From AC-32 sp038236705 (GTDB lineage: Bacteria; Actinomycetota; Thermoleophilia; Gaiellales; Gaiellaceae), in the NCBI GenBank assembly GCA_038236705.1, contig JBBRZN010000035.1:1-23459 (forward strand): DNA of 23,459 nucleotides, in the 5' to 3' direction. The notes under the pieces were generated by a model. That model was not told the DNA's origin. It did not search any database and saw nothing but the letters and a program-made list of their open reading frames with translations. Position 1 is the stretch's first letter. Each line of letters starts with the position of its first letter. The position numbers and the translations under genes were made by a program. Positions 13,959 to 20,884 of the stretch are shown here, piece after piece.

Positions 13959-14885
13959 ATGCGTGAGACCGAGAAGATCTGGATGAACGGGGAGCTGGTG
14001 GACTGGGCCGACGCGCGGATCCACGTGGGGGCGCACGGCCTGCACTACGGCTCCGGCGTGTTCGAGGGGATCCGTGCCTACGAGACCCCGAAGGGCAGCG
14101 CGGTCTTCCGGCTCACCGAGCATCTCAAGCGCCTCGACAACTCGGCGCGCCTCCTGCACATGGAGCTCCCGTACTCGATCGAGGAGCTGCGGGCCGCCTG
14201 CCACGAGCTGATCGGCGTGAACGGGCTCCCGGAGTGCTACCTGCGCCCGATCGCCTTCTTCGGCTACGGCGAGCTCGGCGTCTCCGCGGTCGGGAACCCG
14301 GTGGACGTCGCGATCATGAGCTGGCCCTGGGGCGCCTACCTCGGCGAGGAGGGTCTGAAGAACGGGATCAGCGCGAAGATCTCGAGCTGGCAGCGGATCG
14401 GGCCGAACGTGATCCCGCACGTGGCCAAGGCGACCGGCGTCTACCTGAACTCGATGCTCGCGGTGACCGAGGCCAATCGCGGCGGCTACGACGAGGCGAT
14501 CCTGCTCACCGCCGAGGGCTACATCGCCGACGGCTCGGGCGAGAACGTCTTCATTGTCAAGGACGGCGAGCTCTACACGCCCGACCTCGCGACCTCGATC
14601 CTCCCGGGGATCACCCGCGACACGGTGATCCAGATCGCGCAGGACCTCGGGTACCGAGTGCACGAGAAGTCACTGATCCGCTCCGATCTCTACCTCGCCG
14701 ACGAGGCCTTCATGACCGGCACCGCGGCCGAGGTGACCCCGCTGCGCAGCGTGGACGACGTGGAGATCGGGGTCGGGCCGATCACGCTCGAGATCCAGGA
14801 GGCTTACCTGGACACCGCGCGCGGCCGCAGCGAGCGCTGGGCCCAGTGGCTCGAGTACGCCACTCCCGCGCCGGCCGAGGCTTGA
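13959..14885 (+). CDS. ilvE: Branched-chain amino acid aminotransferase
   Basis: A 308-residue fold type IV PLP enzyme that interconverts Leu, Ile and Val with their 2-oxoacids using glutamate/2-oxoglutarate. It begins with the family motif IWMNGELVDWADARIHVGAHGLHYG. YGSGVFEGIRAY is present, and the catalytic lysine is Lys157 (HVAKATGVYLNS). DGSGENVF (191-198) with Glu195 and TGTAAEVTPL near the end are the usual cofactor and phosphate contacts. The ATG has one of the best ribosome sites in the window (GGAGGAGG, 8 nt). A TTGA overlap couples it to a DegT-type aminotransferase gene. A D-amino acid aminotransferase or ADC lyase is less likely, given the long IlvE-like sequence. Confidence 0.94.
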   Translation: MRETEKIWMNGELVDWADARIHVGAHGLHYGSGVFEGIRAYETPKGSAVFRLTEHLKRLDNSARLLHMELPYSIEELRAACHELIGVNGLPECYLRPIAFFGYGELGVSAVGNPVDVAIMSWPWGAYLGEEGLKNGISAKISSWQRIGPNVIPHVAKATGVYLNSMLAVTEANRGGYDEAILLTAEGYIADGSGENVFIVKDGELYTPDLATSILPGITRDTVIQIAQDLGYRVHEKSLIRSDLYLADEAFMTGTAAEVTPLRSVDDVEIGVGPITLEIQEAYLDTARGRSERWAQWLEYATPAPAEA

Positions 14886-16000
14886 GCACCGGCACGCGGG
14901 AGATACCGCTTGCTCGCCCCCTGCTGGACGAGCGGGAGGAAGAGCTCGTCCTCGAGGTGCTGCGCTCCGGCCGGCTGTCGCTCGGGCCGACGATCGAGCG
15001 CTTCGAGGAGTTGATCGCGCAGCGAGTCGGCGCGCCCTTCGCGGCCGCGGTCTCGAGCGGCACGGCGGGGCTGCACCTGCTGGTGCACATCGCCGGTCTC
15101 GGGCCGGGGGACGAGGCGATCACCTCGCCGCTCTCGTTCGTCTCCTCGGCGAACTGCTTCATCTTCGAGGGCGCGACCCCGGTCTTCGCCGATGTGGACC
15201 CGCGAACGCTGAACATGGATCCGAACGCCGTCGAGTCGGCGATCACGGAGCGCACGAAGGCGGTCGTCGCGGTCGACATGTTCGGCTTTCCCTGCGAGCT
15301 CGACGAGATCCGCGTGATCTGCGAGCGGCGCGGGCTCGTGCTGATCGAGGATGCGGCCGAGGCCCTCGGCGCGGAATACAAGGGCCGGCCGGTGGGGAGT
15401 CACGGCGTCTCCGGCGTCTTCGGCTTCTACCCGAACAAGCAGCTCGCGACCGGCGAGGGGGGAATCGTGTTCACGCATTCGGAAGAGGAATGGCAGCTGT
15501 TGCAGAGCCTGCGCAACCAGGGGCGGGACTATCGCGGTGGGTCCTGGTTCCACCACGTGCGGCTTGGCTTCAACTACCGCTGGACCGACGTGCAGGCGGC
15601 AATCGGGAGCGGCCAGCTGGAGAAGCTCGAGCGGCTGTTGTCCTTGCGGGCGGAGGTGGCGGCGCGCTACACGCGGCTGCTCGAAGACGTGGGGGTCGAG
15701 CCCCTCTGCCCCGACGACGAGACGCACCGGCGCTCCTGGTTCGTCTACGTCATCGCGCTACCCGCGGGTGCCGACCGAGATCGCGTGATGGCCGAGCTAC
15801 GCGCCCAGGGCATTGGCACGGCCGAGTACGTGCCCTGCGTGCACCTGCAGCCGTACATGCGCGCGACGTACGGCTTCGGCGAGGGCACCTGTCCCGTGGC
15901 CGAGGAGGTCGCGAGCCGAACCCTGGCACTCCCGTTCTTCCCGCAGCTCGAGGCCGAGGATCAGGAACGCGTGGTCGAGGCTCTGCGGGCCGCGCTCTAG
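14882..16000 (+). CDS. DegT/DnrJ/EryC1/StrS-family aminotransferase
   Basis: 372 residues of the fold type I sugar aminotransferase family, which uses PLP (or PMP) to aminate nucleotide-linked keto sugars for surface glycans or glycosylated metabolites. It opens with IPLARPLLDEREEELVLEVLRSGRLSLGP, binds cofactor through SSGTAGLHL (58-66) and Asp157 (IEDAAEALGA), and carries the active-site lysine Lys186 (YPNKQLATGEGG). LGFNYRWTDVQAAIG and EYVPCVHLQPYM are further family motifs. The start is TTG at 14882, overlapping the ilvE stop in TTGA; upstream in-frame codons lie inside ilvE. No sugar nucleotide genes are near, so the substrate is unknown, and the coupling with ilvE is unexplained. Confidence 0.92.
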   Translation: MSTGTREIPLARPLLDEREEELVLEVLRSGRLSLGPTIERFEELIAQRVGAPFAAAVSSGTAGLHLLVHIAGLGPGDEAITSPLSFVSSANCFIFEGATPVFADVDPRTLNMDPNAVESAITERTKAVVAVDMFGFPCELDEIRVICERRGLVLIEDAAEALGAEYKGRPVGSHGVSGVFGFYPNKQLATGEGGIVFTHSEEEWQLLQSLRNQGRDYRGGSWFHHVRLGFNYRWTDVQAAIGSGQLEKLERLLSLRAEVAARYTRLLEDVGVEPLCPDDETHRRSWFVYVIALPAGADRDRVMAELRAQGIGTAEYVPCVHLQPYMRATYGFGEGTCPVAEEVASRTLALPFFPQLEAEDQERVVEALRAAL

Positions 16001-16122
16001 CCGAGCCTCCGTGGGCCGCGCTCGAGCCGCACCTTGTGAACGGATCGGCCCAGAACCGCCACCAAGCGGTCACACCCCCGAGCGCCCGAGCCCGGTAGCC
16101 TCGACCGCGAGGGAGGCGGGTC

Positions 16123-16145
16123 AAAAAGCCCCACCCAGGGTGGGG
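16123..16145 (-). terminator. Intrinsic terminator in minus orientation with no minus-strand gene upstream
   Basis: On the minus strand CCCCACC and GGTGGGG form a perfect 7-bp stem (16145-16129) followed, after one C, by TTTTT (16127-16123). On the plus strand the hairpin is preceded by A5 and has no T-run, so it works only for leftward transcription. The first minus-strand gene to the right begins beyond 20,800 and ends at 18411, so this hairpin would terminate an antisense or small RNA arising from the 16.2-18.4 kb region. Confidence 0.5.
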
Positions 16146-16200
16146 GAAGAGTTCTCGCGCGCGCGTGAACACTCCACGACCGCAGGCCGGGCGTCGCGGC

Positions 16201-16206
16201 GATAAT
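16201..16206 (+). promoter_or_regulatory. -10 hexamer GATAAT before the RemA-like gene
   Basis: GATAAT matches TATAAT at five of six positions and ends 6 nt before the ATG at 16213, with no Shine-Dalgarno between. This geometry fits a leaderless transcript. A -35 match at 17 nt (GACCGC at 16178) is poor. Confidence 0.5.
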
Positions 16207-16212
16207 CCTCAC

Positions 16213-16569
16213 ATGGCAGACGGCAACAGGATGGTCTTCCTCGGCTTCGGCAAGTACGCGCGCGCCGACAAGATCTACGCGATCGAGCCGATCCGCGACG
16301 ACCGGCGCGGGCATGGGCGGCGGACGCTCGTCTGGGTCGAGGGCGTCGCCGAGCCGATCGTCGCCTCCCGTACCGAGCGCACGATCCTCGCCGACATGGG
16401 CCAAGAGGCCGCGCTGGGCAAGCCGCTCCTGGACGAAGCGCTCGACCTTGCCCAGCGGCTGGCCGAGCAGTCGCAGAGCGGCAAGGTAGACCTGCCGGAC
16501 CTCGGTCGCCGCGCCCGCCGCTTGCTGGAAGCCACCGCCCGCCCTGACGACCGCGAGAAGCTCTTCTAG
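16213..16569 (+). CDS. RemA-like (DUF370) DNA-binding regulator with C-terminal extension
   Basis: 118 residues. The first about 63 match the RemA/DUF370 pattern: VFLGFGKYARADKIYAIEPI, then GRRTLVWVEGVAEPIVASRTERTILADM, against IGFGNMVSANRIISIVSPES ... GRRTRAVIITDSGHVILSA... in Bacillus. RemA is a ring-forming DNA-binding activator of biofilm matrix genes in Firmicutes. The Bacillus protein ends near this point, but here about 55 more residues follow, mostly helical (LLDEALDLAQRLAEQ ... LPDLGRRARRLLEAT). The ATG at 16213 was chosen over an upstream start at 16165 because the -10 lies between them. The MFS gene follows its stop by 2 nt, so the two may form an operon. The assignment rests on remembered motifs. 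Confidence 0.68.
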   Translation: MADGNRMVFLGFGKYARADKIYAIEPIRDDRRGHGRRTLVWVEGVAEPIVASRTERTILADMGQEAALGKPLLDEALDLAQRLAEQSQSGKVDLPDLGRRARRLLEATARPDDREKLF

Positions 16570-16571
16570 GC

Positions 16572-17885
16572 CTGTCCGAGCAGCGTCCGCCCGATCCCGT
16601 CGACCTGGCGGAGGAGCCGCTCGCTGGGGCCCAACGCCCAGGCATTCTCGGCCTGCTCGGCCGGCTCAAGCTCGACACGAGGCCCCTGCGCGAGTCGCCC
16701 GCCTTCCGCCGGCTCTGGATCGGCCAGACGATCTCCGTCATCGGCGGCGAGCTCAGCTTCGTCGCCATCCCGTACCAGGTCTTCCAGCTGACCCACTCGA
16801 CTCTCGCGGTGGGCCTGCTCGGCTTCTGCACGCTCGTGCCGCTCGTCTGCGTGCCACTTGTTGGGGGCACGCTCGCCGACGCGGTCGACCGGCGGAAGCT
16901 GCTGCTCCAGACGGAGGTCGCGCTCGTCCTCGTCACGGTGTTGCTCGCCGTGAACGCCGCGCTGCCGCACCCGCAGGTCTGGGCGCTGTATGTCCTCCTG
17001 ACGCTCGGTACGACCGCCTTCAGCCTCGGGACTCCGGCGCTACGGTCGCTTCTTCCGCGAATCGTTGCCGAGGACCAGATCGCGGCCGCCTCGGCGCTCG
17101 AAGGCATCTACGGGAACCTCGCCGCCGCCGCGGGCCCGATCCTCGCCGGCCTGCTGATCTCGTTCGTGGGGCTCACCACGACGTACCTGATCGACGTCGG
17201 GACCTTCGCCGCCTCGCTCGCCGCACTCTGGCTGCTGCCGCCGCTCCCGCCCGCGGAGGCCGCTGGGCGGGCCAGCGTCCGCTCGATGGTCGAGGGCTTC
17301 CGCTACGTGCGCGGCCGCCCGATCCTGGTCGGCATCTTCCTGGTGGACACGAACGCGATGATCTTCGGGATGCCGATGGCGCTCTTCCCCGCGATCGGCG
17401 AGAGCTTCGGTGGCGGCGCGCGCATCGTCGGTCTGCTCTACGCAGCCCCGTACATCGGCGCGCTGCTCGCCTCGTTGGTCTCCGGCTGGACGAGCCACGT
17501 GCGGCGCCAGGGGCTCGGCGTGGTCGTCGCCGCATCGTGTTGGGGAGTCGCACTCGTGCTCTTCGGCTTCGCGGACGCCCTCTGGCTCGCACTCGTGATG
17601 CTGGCGTTGGCCGGCGCGGCCGACTACGTGAGCGCCATCCTGCGCAGCGTGATCGTTCTGACCGCGACTCCCGACGAGATGCGCGGGCGCGTGACGGGGA
17701 TCGAATTCGCGCAGGTCGCGAGCGCCCCGTCGCTCGGCAACGTCGAGGCCGGCGCGGTCGCCTCGGCGACGAGCCTGCGCTTCTCGGTCGTCTCCGGTGG
17801 GATCGCCTCCGTCGTTGGGACGCTGCTGATCGCCGCGGCCGTGCCGGCCCTGCTGCGGTACGACTCGAAGGACCCGGACGCGTGA
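16572..17885 (+). CDS. MFS transporter (MFS_3/EntS-like), non-canonical start
   Basis: A 12-helix drug or siderophore exporter-type MFS protein, about 437 residues if it begins at CTG 16572. The stretch LDTRPLRESPAFRRLWIGQTISVIGGELSFVAIPYQVFQLT is the usual N-terminus with helix 1, followed by motif A GGTLADAVDRRK. Yet the frame between a TGA at 16545 and 16808 contains no ATG, GTG or TTG. The first canonical start, GTG 16809, would delete helix 1 and its preceding cytoplasmic residues, about 79 conserved-looking residues. CTG at 16572 lies 2 nt after the remA-like stop; CTG 16605 and ATT 16644 are other options. Sequencing error is also possible. The 3' end overlaps the DNA glycosylase gene in GTGA. 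The substrate is unknown. Confidence 0.85.
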   Translation: MSEQRPPDPVDLAEEPLAGAQRPGILGLLGRLKLDTRPLRESPAFRRLWIGQTISVIGGELSFVAIPYQVFQLTHSTLAVGLLGFCTLVPLVCVPLVGGTLADAVDRRKLLLQTEVALVLVTVLLAVNAALPHPQVWALYVLLTLGTTAFSLGTPALRSLLPRIVAEDQIAAASALEGIYGNLAAAAGPILAGLLISFVGLTTTYLIDVGTFAASLAALWLLPPLPPAEAAGRASVRSMVEGFRYVRGRPILVGIFLVDTNAMIFGMPMALFPAIGESFGGGARIVGLLYAAPYIGALLASLVSGWTSHVRRQGLGVVVAASCWGVALVLFGFADALWLALVMLALAGAADYVSAILRSVIVLTATPDEMRGRVTGIEFAQVASAPSLGNVEAGAVASATSLRFSVVSGGIASVVGTLLIAAAVPALLRYDSKDPDA

Positions 17886-18436
17886 TCGACTTCTCGCGCA
17901 GCGTGCACGAGGTCGCGCCGGAGCTGATCGGCGCGACGCTGCTCGTGGAGCGGATCGGCGGCCGCATCGTCGAGGTCGAGGCCTACGATCGGGAAGACCC
18001 CGCGAGCCACGGCTACCGCGGCCGTACCCAGCGCAACGCGTCCATGTTCGGCCCGCCCGGGCACGCATACGTTTACCGCTCCTACGGGATCCACTGGTGC
18101 CTCAACCTCGTCTGCGAGGACGAGGGGGTCCCGAGCGCCGTGCTGGTGCGTGCGCTCGAGCCGACGTACGGGCTCGACGAGATGCGCAAGCGCCGAGGCC
18201 TCGACGACCCGCGCCTGCTCGCGAGCGGCCCCGGTCGGCTCTGCCAGGCGCTTGGGATCACGCGCGAGCACGACGGCCTACCGGTCGACCGGCCGCCCTT
18301 CCAGCTGCGCGAGCCGGCGGAGCCGGTCCAGGTTCGGGCGGGCGCGCGCGTGGGGATCACCCGCGCCACGGAGCTGCCGTGGCGCTACGCCGAGGCGGGC
18401 TCGCGCTTCCTCAGCCGCCCTTTACGACCAGCGTGA
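17882..18436 (+). CDS. mpg: 3-methyladenine DNA glycosylase (AAG/MPG family)
   Basis: A 184-residue base-excision repair enzyme that removes alkylated purines, hypoxanthine and ethenoadenine. The active-site segment IVEVEAY (29-35) carries the catalytic Glu33, equivalent to the human AAG glutamate. It is followed by EDPASHGYRGRTQRNASMFGPPGHAYVYRSYGIHWCLNLVC, which holds the intercalating and base-contact residues, and by VLVRALEP and SGPGRLCQALGI, all in family order. The GTG start overlaps the transporter stop in GTGA; the larger open frame upstream is a shadow. Its last 26 nt overlap the 3' end of the convergent PBP gene. Confidence 0.94.
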   Translation: MIDFSRSVHEVAPELIGATLLVERIGGRIVEVEAYDREDPASHGYRGRTQRNASMFGPPGHAYVYRSYGIHWCLNLVCEDEGVPSAVLVRALEPTYGLDEMRKRRGLDDPRLLASGPGRLCQALGITREHDGLPVDRPPFQLREPAEPVQVRAGARVGITRATELPWRYAEAGSRFLSRPLRPA

Positions 18437-20846
18437 CGACGAGCCCGCGCCCCGCGGCCCTGCCCGGCTCGGGAGTCTGCCCGATCACCTTTGCCCCCGG
18501 GGACGGGCTCCCGCTCACCTTCCACTTCAAGTGCAGCCGCTCGAGCCGCGCCTGCGCGCGCGCCAGCCTCAGGCCGATCAGGCGCGGGATGGTTCCGTGG
18601 AGCGCCTTGGGCAAGACGAGCGTGACCTTGTCGTATGAGGAAAGCGTCCCGCGCGAGGGGAACTGGCGCAAGACGATGCCGAGCCGCTGGCGGGGCTTCG
18701 CCGGCTCGTAGACGTACTGCGGCGTGAGCGGCTGGGCGGCGAGCCGCGAGTTCGCCTCCGCCACGGTCTGCCCGACGAGGCGCGGCACATCCACCTCGTT
18801 CAGCTTGCACTTCGCGGTGCGTGCGGGGCCTTCGCCCTCGAAGTACAGAAGCTGCTTCGTGTTGTTGCAGTTGCCGTTGTCGAGCTGGAGCTGCCCGTTG
18901 CGATAGACGACCTGCTTCGGCACGGCGAAGGGCTGGGACACCGATGGGAAGTCCTGCGGGGGCTCGCGCCTGTACTCGAGCGCACGCTCCACGAAGCTCT
19001 TCCAGATCAGCGCAGGGAAGGTGCCGCCTGCGACCGCGTCGCCGTGGTATTCGGTCAGCATCGGCCGCAGTGAGTTCGGGTAGCCGACCCAGACCGCGGT
19101 CACCAGCTGCGGCGTATAGCCGACGAACCAGGCATCGCCGTAGTTCTCGGTCGTGCCGGTCTTGCCGGCGACGGGGCGGCCGTCCGAGAGCTGCGCCTGC
19201 CGGCCGGTTCCGCCCGTGACGACGCTCTGGAGCAGCGACGTCAGCAGGGCCGCAGTGTTCTCGGTCAGCACCGGCCGGCCGACCGGAAGGTTGTTGTCGA
19301 CGATGCGACCGGACTCGTTGCGCACCATCGTGATCGCCCGCGGGCGGTTGCCGAACGCTGCCCCGTCGATGCGCCGGCCGCGGTAGGCGAAGGCCGAGAA
19401 CGCGCGGGCCATCTCGAGCGGGTTGACCGCCTCGGCGCCGAGACCGATCGCGAAGTAGTTCTTCAGCGGGCTGGTGATCCCGAGCCGCTTCGCCGTGCGC
19501 ACGATCGCGCCCGGCCCGACCAGCTGCGTGAGCTGTGCGTAGACCGTGTTGTCGGAGAACTCGGTCGCCGTCGCCAGCGAGATCCGCCCGAGGTCGGAGT
19601 TCTCGTAGTTGCGCACGGACCAGACCTTGTCGCCGAGTGGAATCTGCACCGGCCCGGACTCGAACTCCGAGTCGGGCGAGATGCCGTCCCGCAGGGCGGT
19701 TGCCAGCACGAACGGCTTGAACGATGAGCCCGGCTGACGCTCGCCCTGAACGGCGAGGTTGAACTGGCTCTTGCGGTAGTTGTTCCCGCCGATCATCGCG
19801 AGCACGCTGCCGTCGCGCGGGTCGACGGCGACGAGCGCGGCCGAGGGCCCGTTCGGGTTGGTCAGCCATTTCGTGATCGCCTGCCGCGCGAAGCGCTGGA
19901 TGTTGAGGTCGATCGTCGTCTTTATGCGCAGCCCGCCACCGAAGACGCGTCCCGAGCCGTAGCGGTCGATCAGCTGCTGCTTCACGTAGTTGGTGAAGTA
20001 CGGGGCGGGGCCCTGCTTGCCGGAGAGGTGCACGTCCTCGGCGAGCGGCAGCCGCGCGCGTGTGGCGCTCGCGTAGTCGCGGTAGGTGATGTCTGCCTGG
20101 TCGAGCATCGCTCGTAGCACCACGTCCCGGCGTCTGCGTGCCGCCCGCGGGTTCGTCACGGGATCCCAGCGCGCGGGGTCGCTTGGGATTCCGGCGAGGA
20201 GGGCCGCCTCGGCCAGGCTCAGCTCGGCAGCCGGGTGCTGGAAGTAGGTCAGCGAGGCCTGCTGGATCCCGTAGGCGCCGTTCCCGAAGTAGATCGTGTT
20301 CAGGTAGGCGGTCAGGATCCGGTCCTTCGACCAGCGTTGCTCGAGTTGCCAGGCGAGCGCGGCCTCCTTCAGTTTCCGGCCGATCGAGCGCTGGCTCTTG
20401 ACGTAGGTGTTCTTGACGAACTGCTGCGTGATCGTCGAGCCGCCCTCGACCACGCGCTTGTTGCGCACGTCCTGCCAGACCGCCCGCATGATCCCGTGCA
20501 GGTCGACGCCACGATGCTCGTAGAAGCGTTTGTCCTCGACCGCGACGATCGCCTGCTTCATCAACGGCGCGATCTCGTCCGAGGGCACGAGAATCCGGCT
20601 CTGCGAACCTCGCAGCACGGCCAGGATCCGCTGGCCCTTCGAGTCGTAGACGTAGCCGTCCACCTCCCGCTGCTGGAGCCGCGCGGGTTCGAGGGAGGGG
20701 ACCTCACTCGCGATCGAGGTGACCAGCCCGAAGGTGAACGAGAGCGACCCTAGGATGAAGAGGATCAGGAGGAGGCCGAACAGGCGCAGCTTGCGGATCC
20801 TGCGCCGCGGCTTCTTGGACACCTGCGGGGGGCCGGTACGCGGCAC
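18411..20846 (-). CDS. Class A penicillin-binding protein with two PASTA domains
   Basis: An 811-residue bifunctional peptidoglycan synthase. After a basic cytoplasmic start (KKPRRRIRKLR) there is one membrane helix (about 22-45). The GT51 transglycosylase domain has EDKRFYEHRG (104-113, catalytic Glu104) and GGSTITQQFVKN (135-146). The transpeptidase domain has S374-x2-K377 (GSSFKPF), S431-D-N and K562-T-G. Two C-terminal PASTA repeats (about 685-748 and 750-811) probably sense muropeptide or the cell-wall state. It is a class A PBP of the PonA type, so it polymerises and cross-links glycan strands outside the membrane. The start is GTG at 20846. The -10 hexamer TACAAT lies 12 nt upstream. 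tyrS diverges across 38 nt. Confidence 0.95.
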   Translation of the reverse strand: MPRTGPPQVSKKPRRRIRKLRLFGLLLILFILGSLSFTFGLVTSIASEVPSLEPARLQQREVDGYVYDSKGQRILAVLRGSQSRILVPSDEIAPLMKQAIVAVEDKRFYEHRGVDLHGIMRAVWQDVRNKRVVEGGSTITQQFVKNTYVKSQRSIGRKLKEAALAWQLEQRWSKDRILTAYLNTIYFGNGAYGIQQASLTYFQHPAAELSLAEAALLAGIPSDPARWDPVTNPRAARRRRDVVLRAMLDQADITYRDYASATRARLPLAEDVHLSGKQGPAPYFTNYVKQQLIDRYGSGRVFGGGLRIKTTIDLNIQRFARQAITKWLTNPNGPSAALVAVDPRDGSVLAMIGGNNYRKSQFNLAVQGERQPGSSFKPFVLATALRDGISPDSEFESGPVQIPLGDKVWSVRNYENSDLGRISLATATEFSDNTVYAQLTQLVGPGAIVRTAKRLGITSPLKNYFAIGLGAEAVNPLEMARAFSAFAYRGRRIDGAAFGNRPRAITMVRNESGRIVDNNLPVGRPVLTENTAALLTSLLQSVVTGGTGRQAQLSDGRPVAGKTGTTENYGDAWFVGYTPQLVTAVWVGYPNSLRPMLTEYHGDAVAGGTFPALIWKSFVERALEYRREPPQDFPSVSQPFAVPKQVVYRNGQLQLDNGNCNNTKQLLYFEGEGPARTAKCKLNEVDVPRLVGQTVAEANSRLAAQPLTPQYVYEPAKPRQRLGIVLRQFPSRGTLSSYDKVTLVLPKALHGTIPRLIGLRLARAQARLERLHLKWKVSGSPSPGAKVIGQTPEPGRAAGRGLVVTLVVKGG

Positions 20847-20858
20847 GAGAACCGCAGG

Positions 20859-20874
20859 ATTGTAGCTATAGACT
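20859..20874. promoter_or_regulatory. Overlapping divergent -10 elements of the PBP and tyrS genes
   Basis: In the 38-bp gap, the minus strand reads TACAAT (20864-20859), a near-perfect -10, 12 nt before the PBP GTG. The plus strand reads TAGACT (20869-20874), 10 nt before the tyrS ATG. Both would give leaders of only about 3-5 nt. Being only 4 bp apart and facing away, they cannot both be bound by RNA polymerase at once. Confidence 0.5.
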
Positions 20875-20884
20875 CGCCCGTCAC

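Noticed and set aside
13383..14663. 426-codon minus-strand frame opposite ybaK and ilvE
   Set aside because: It is the antisense shadow of two well-identified genes.
16572..17885. Transporter as a pseudogene
   Set aside because: The frame is open over the full expected length with intact motif A and a regular helix pattern; only the start codon is odd.
20847..20884. T-box riboswitch for tyrS
   Set aside because: The gap to the divergent gene is only 38 nt, and no T-box sequence is present.
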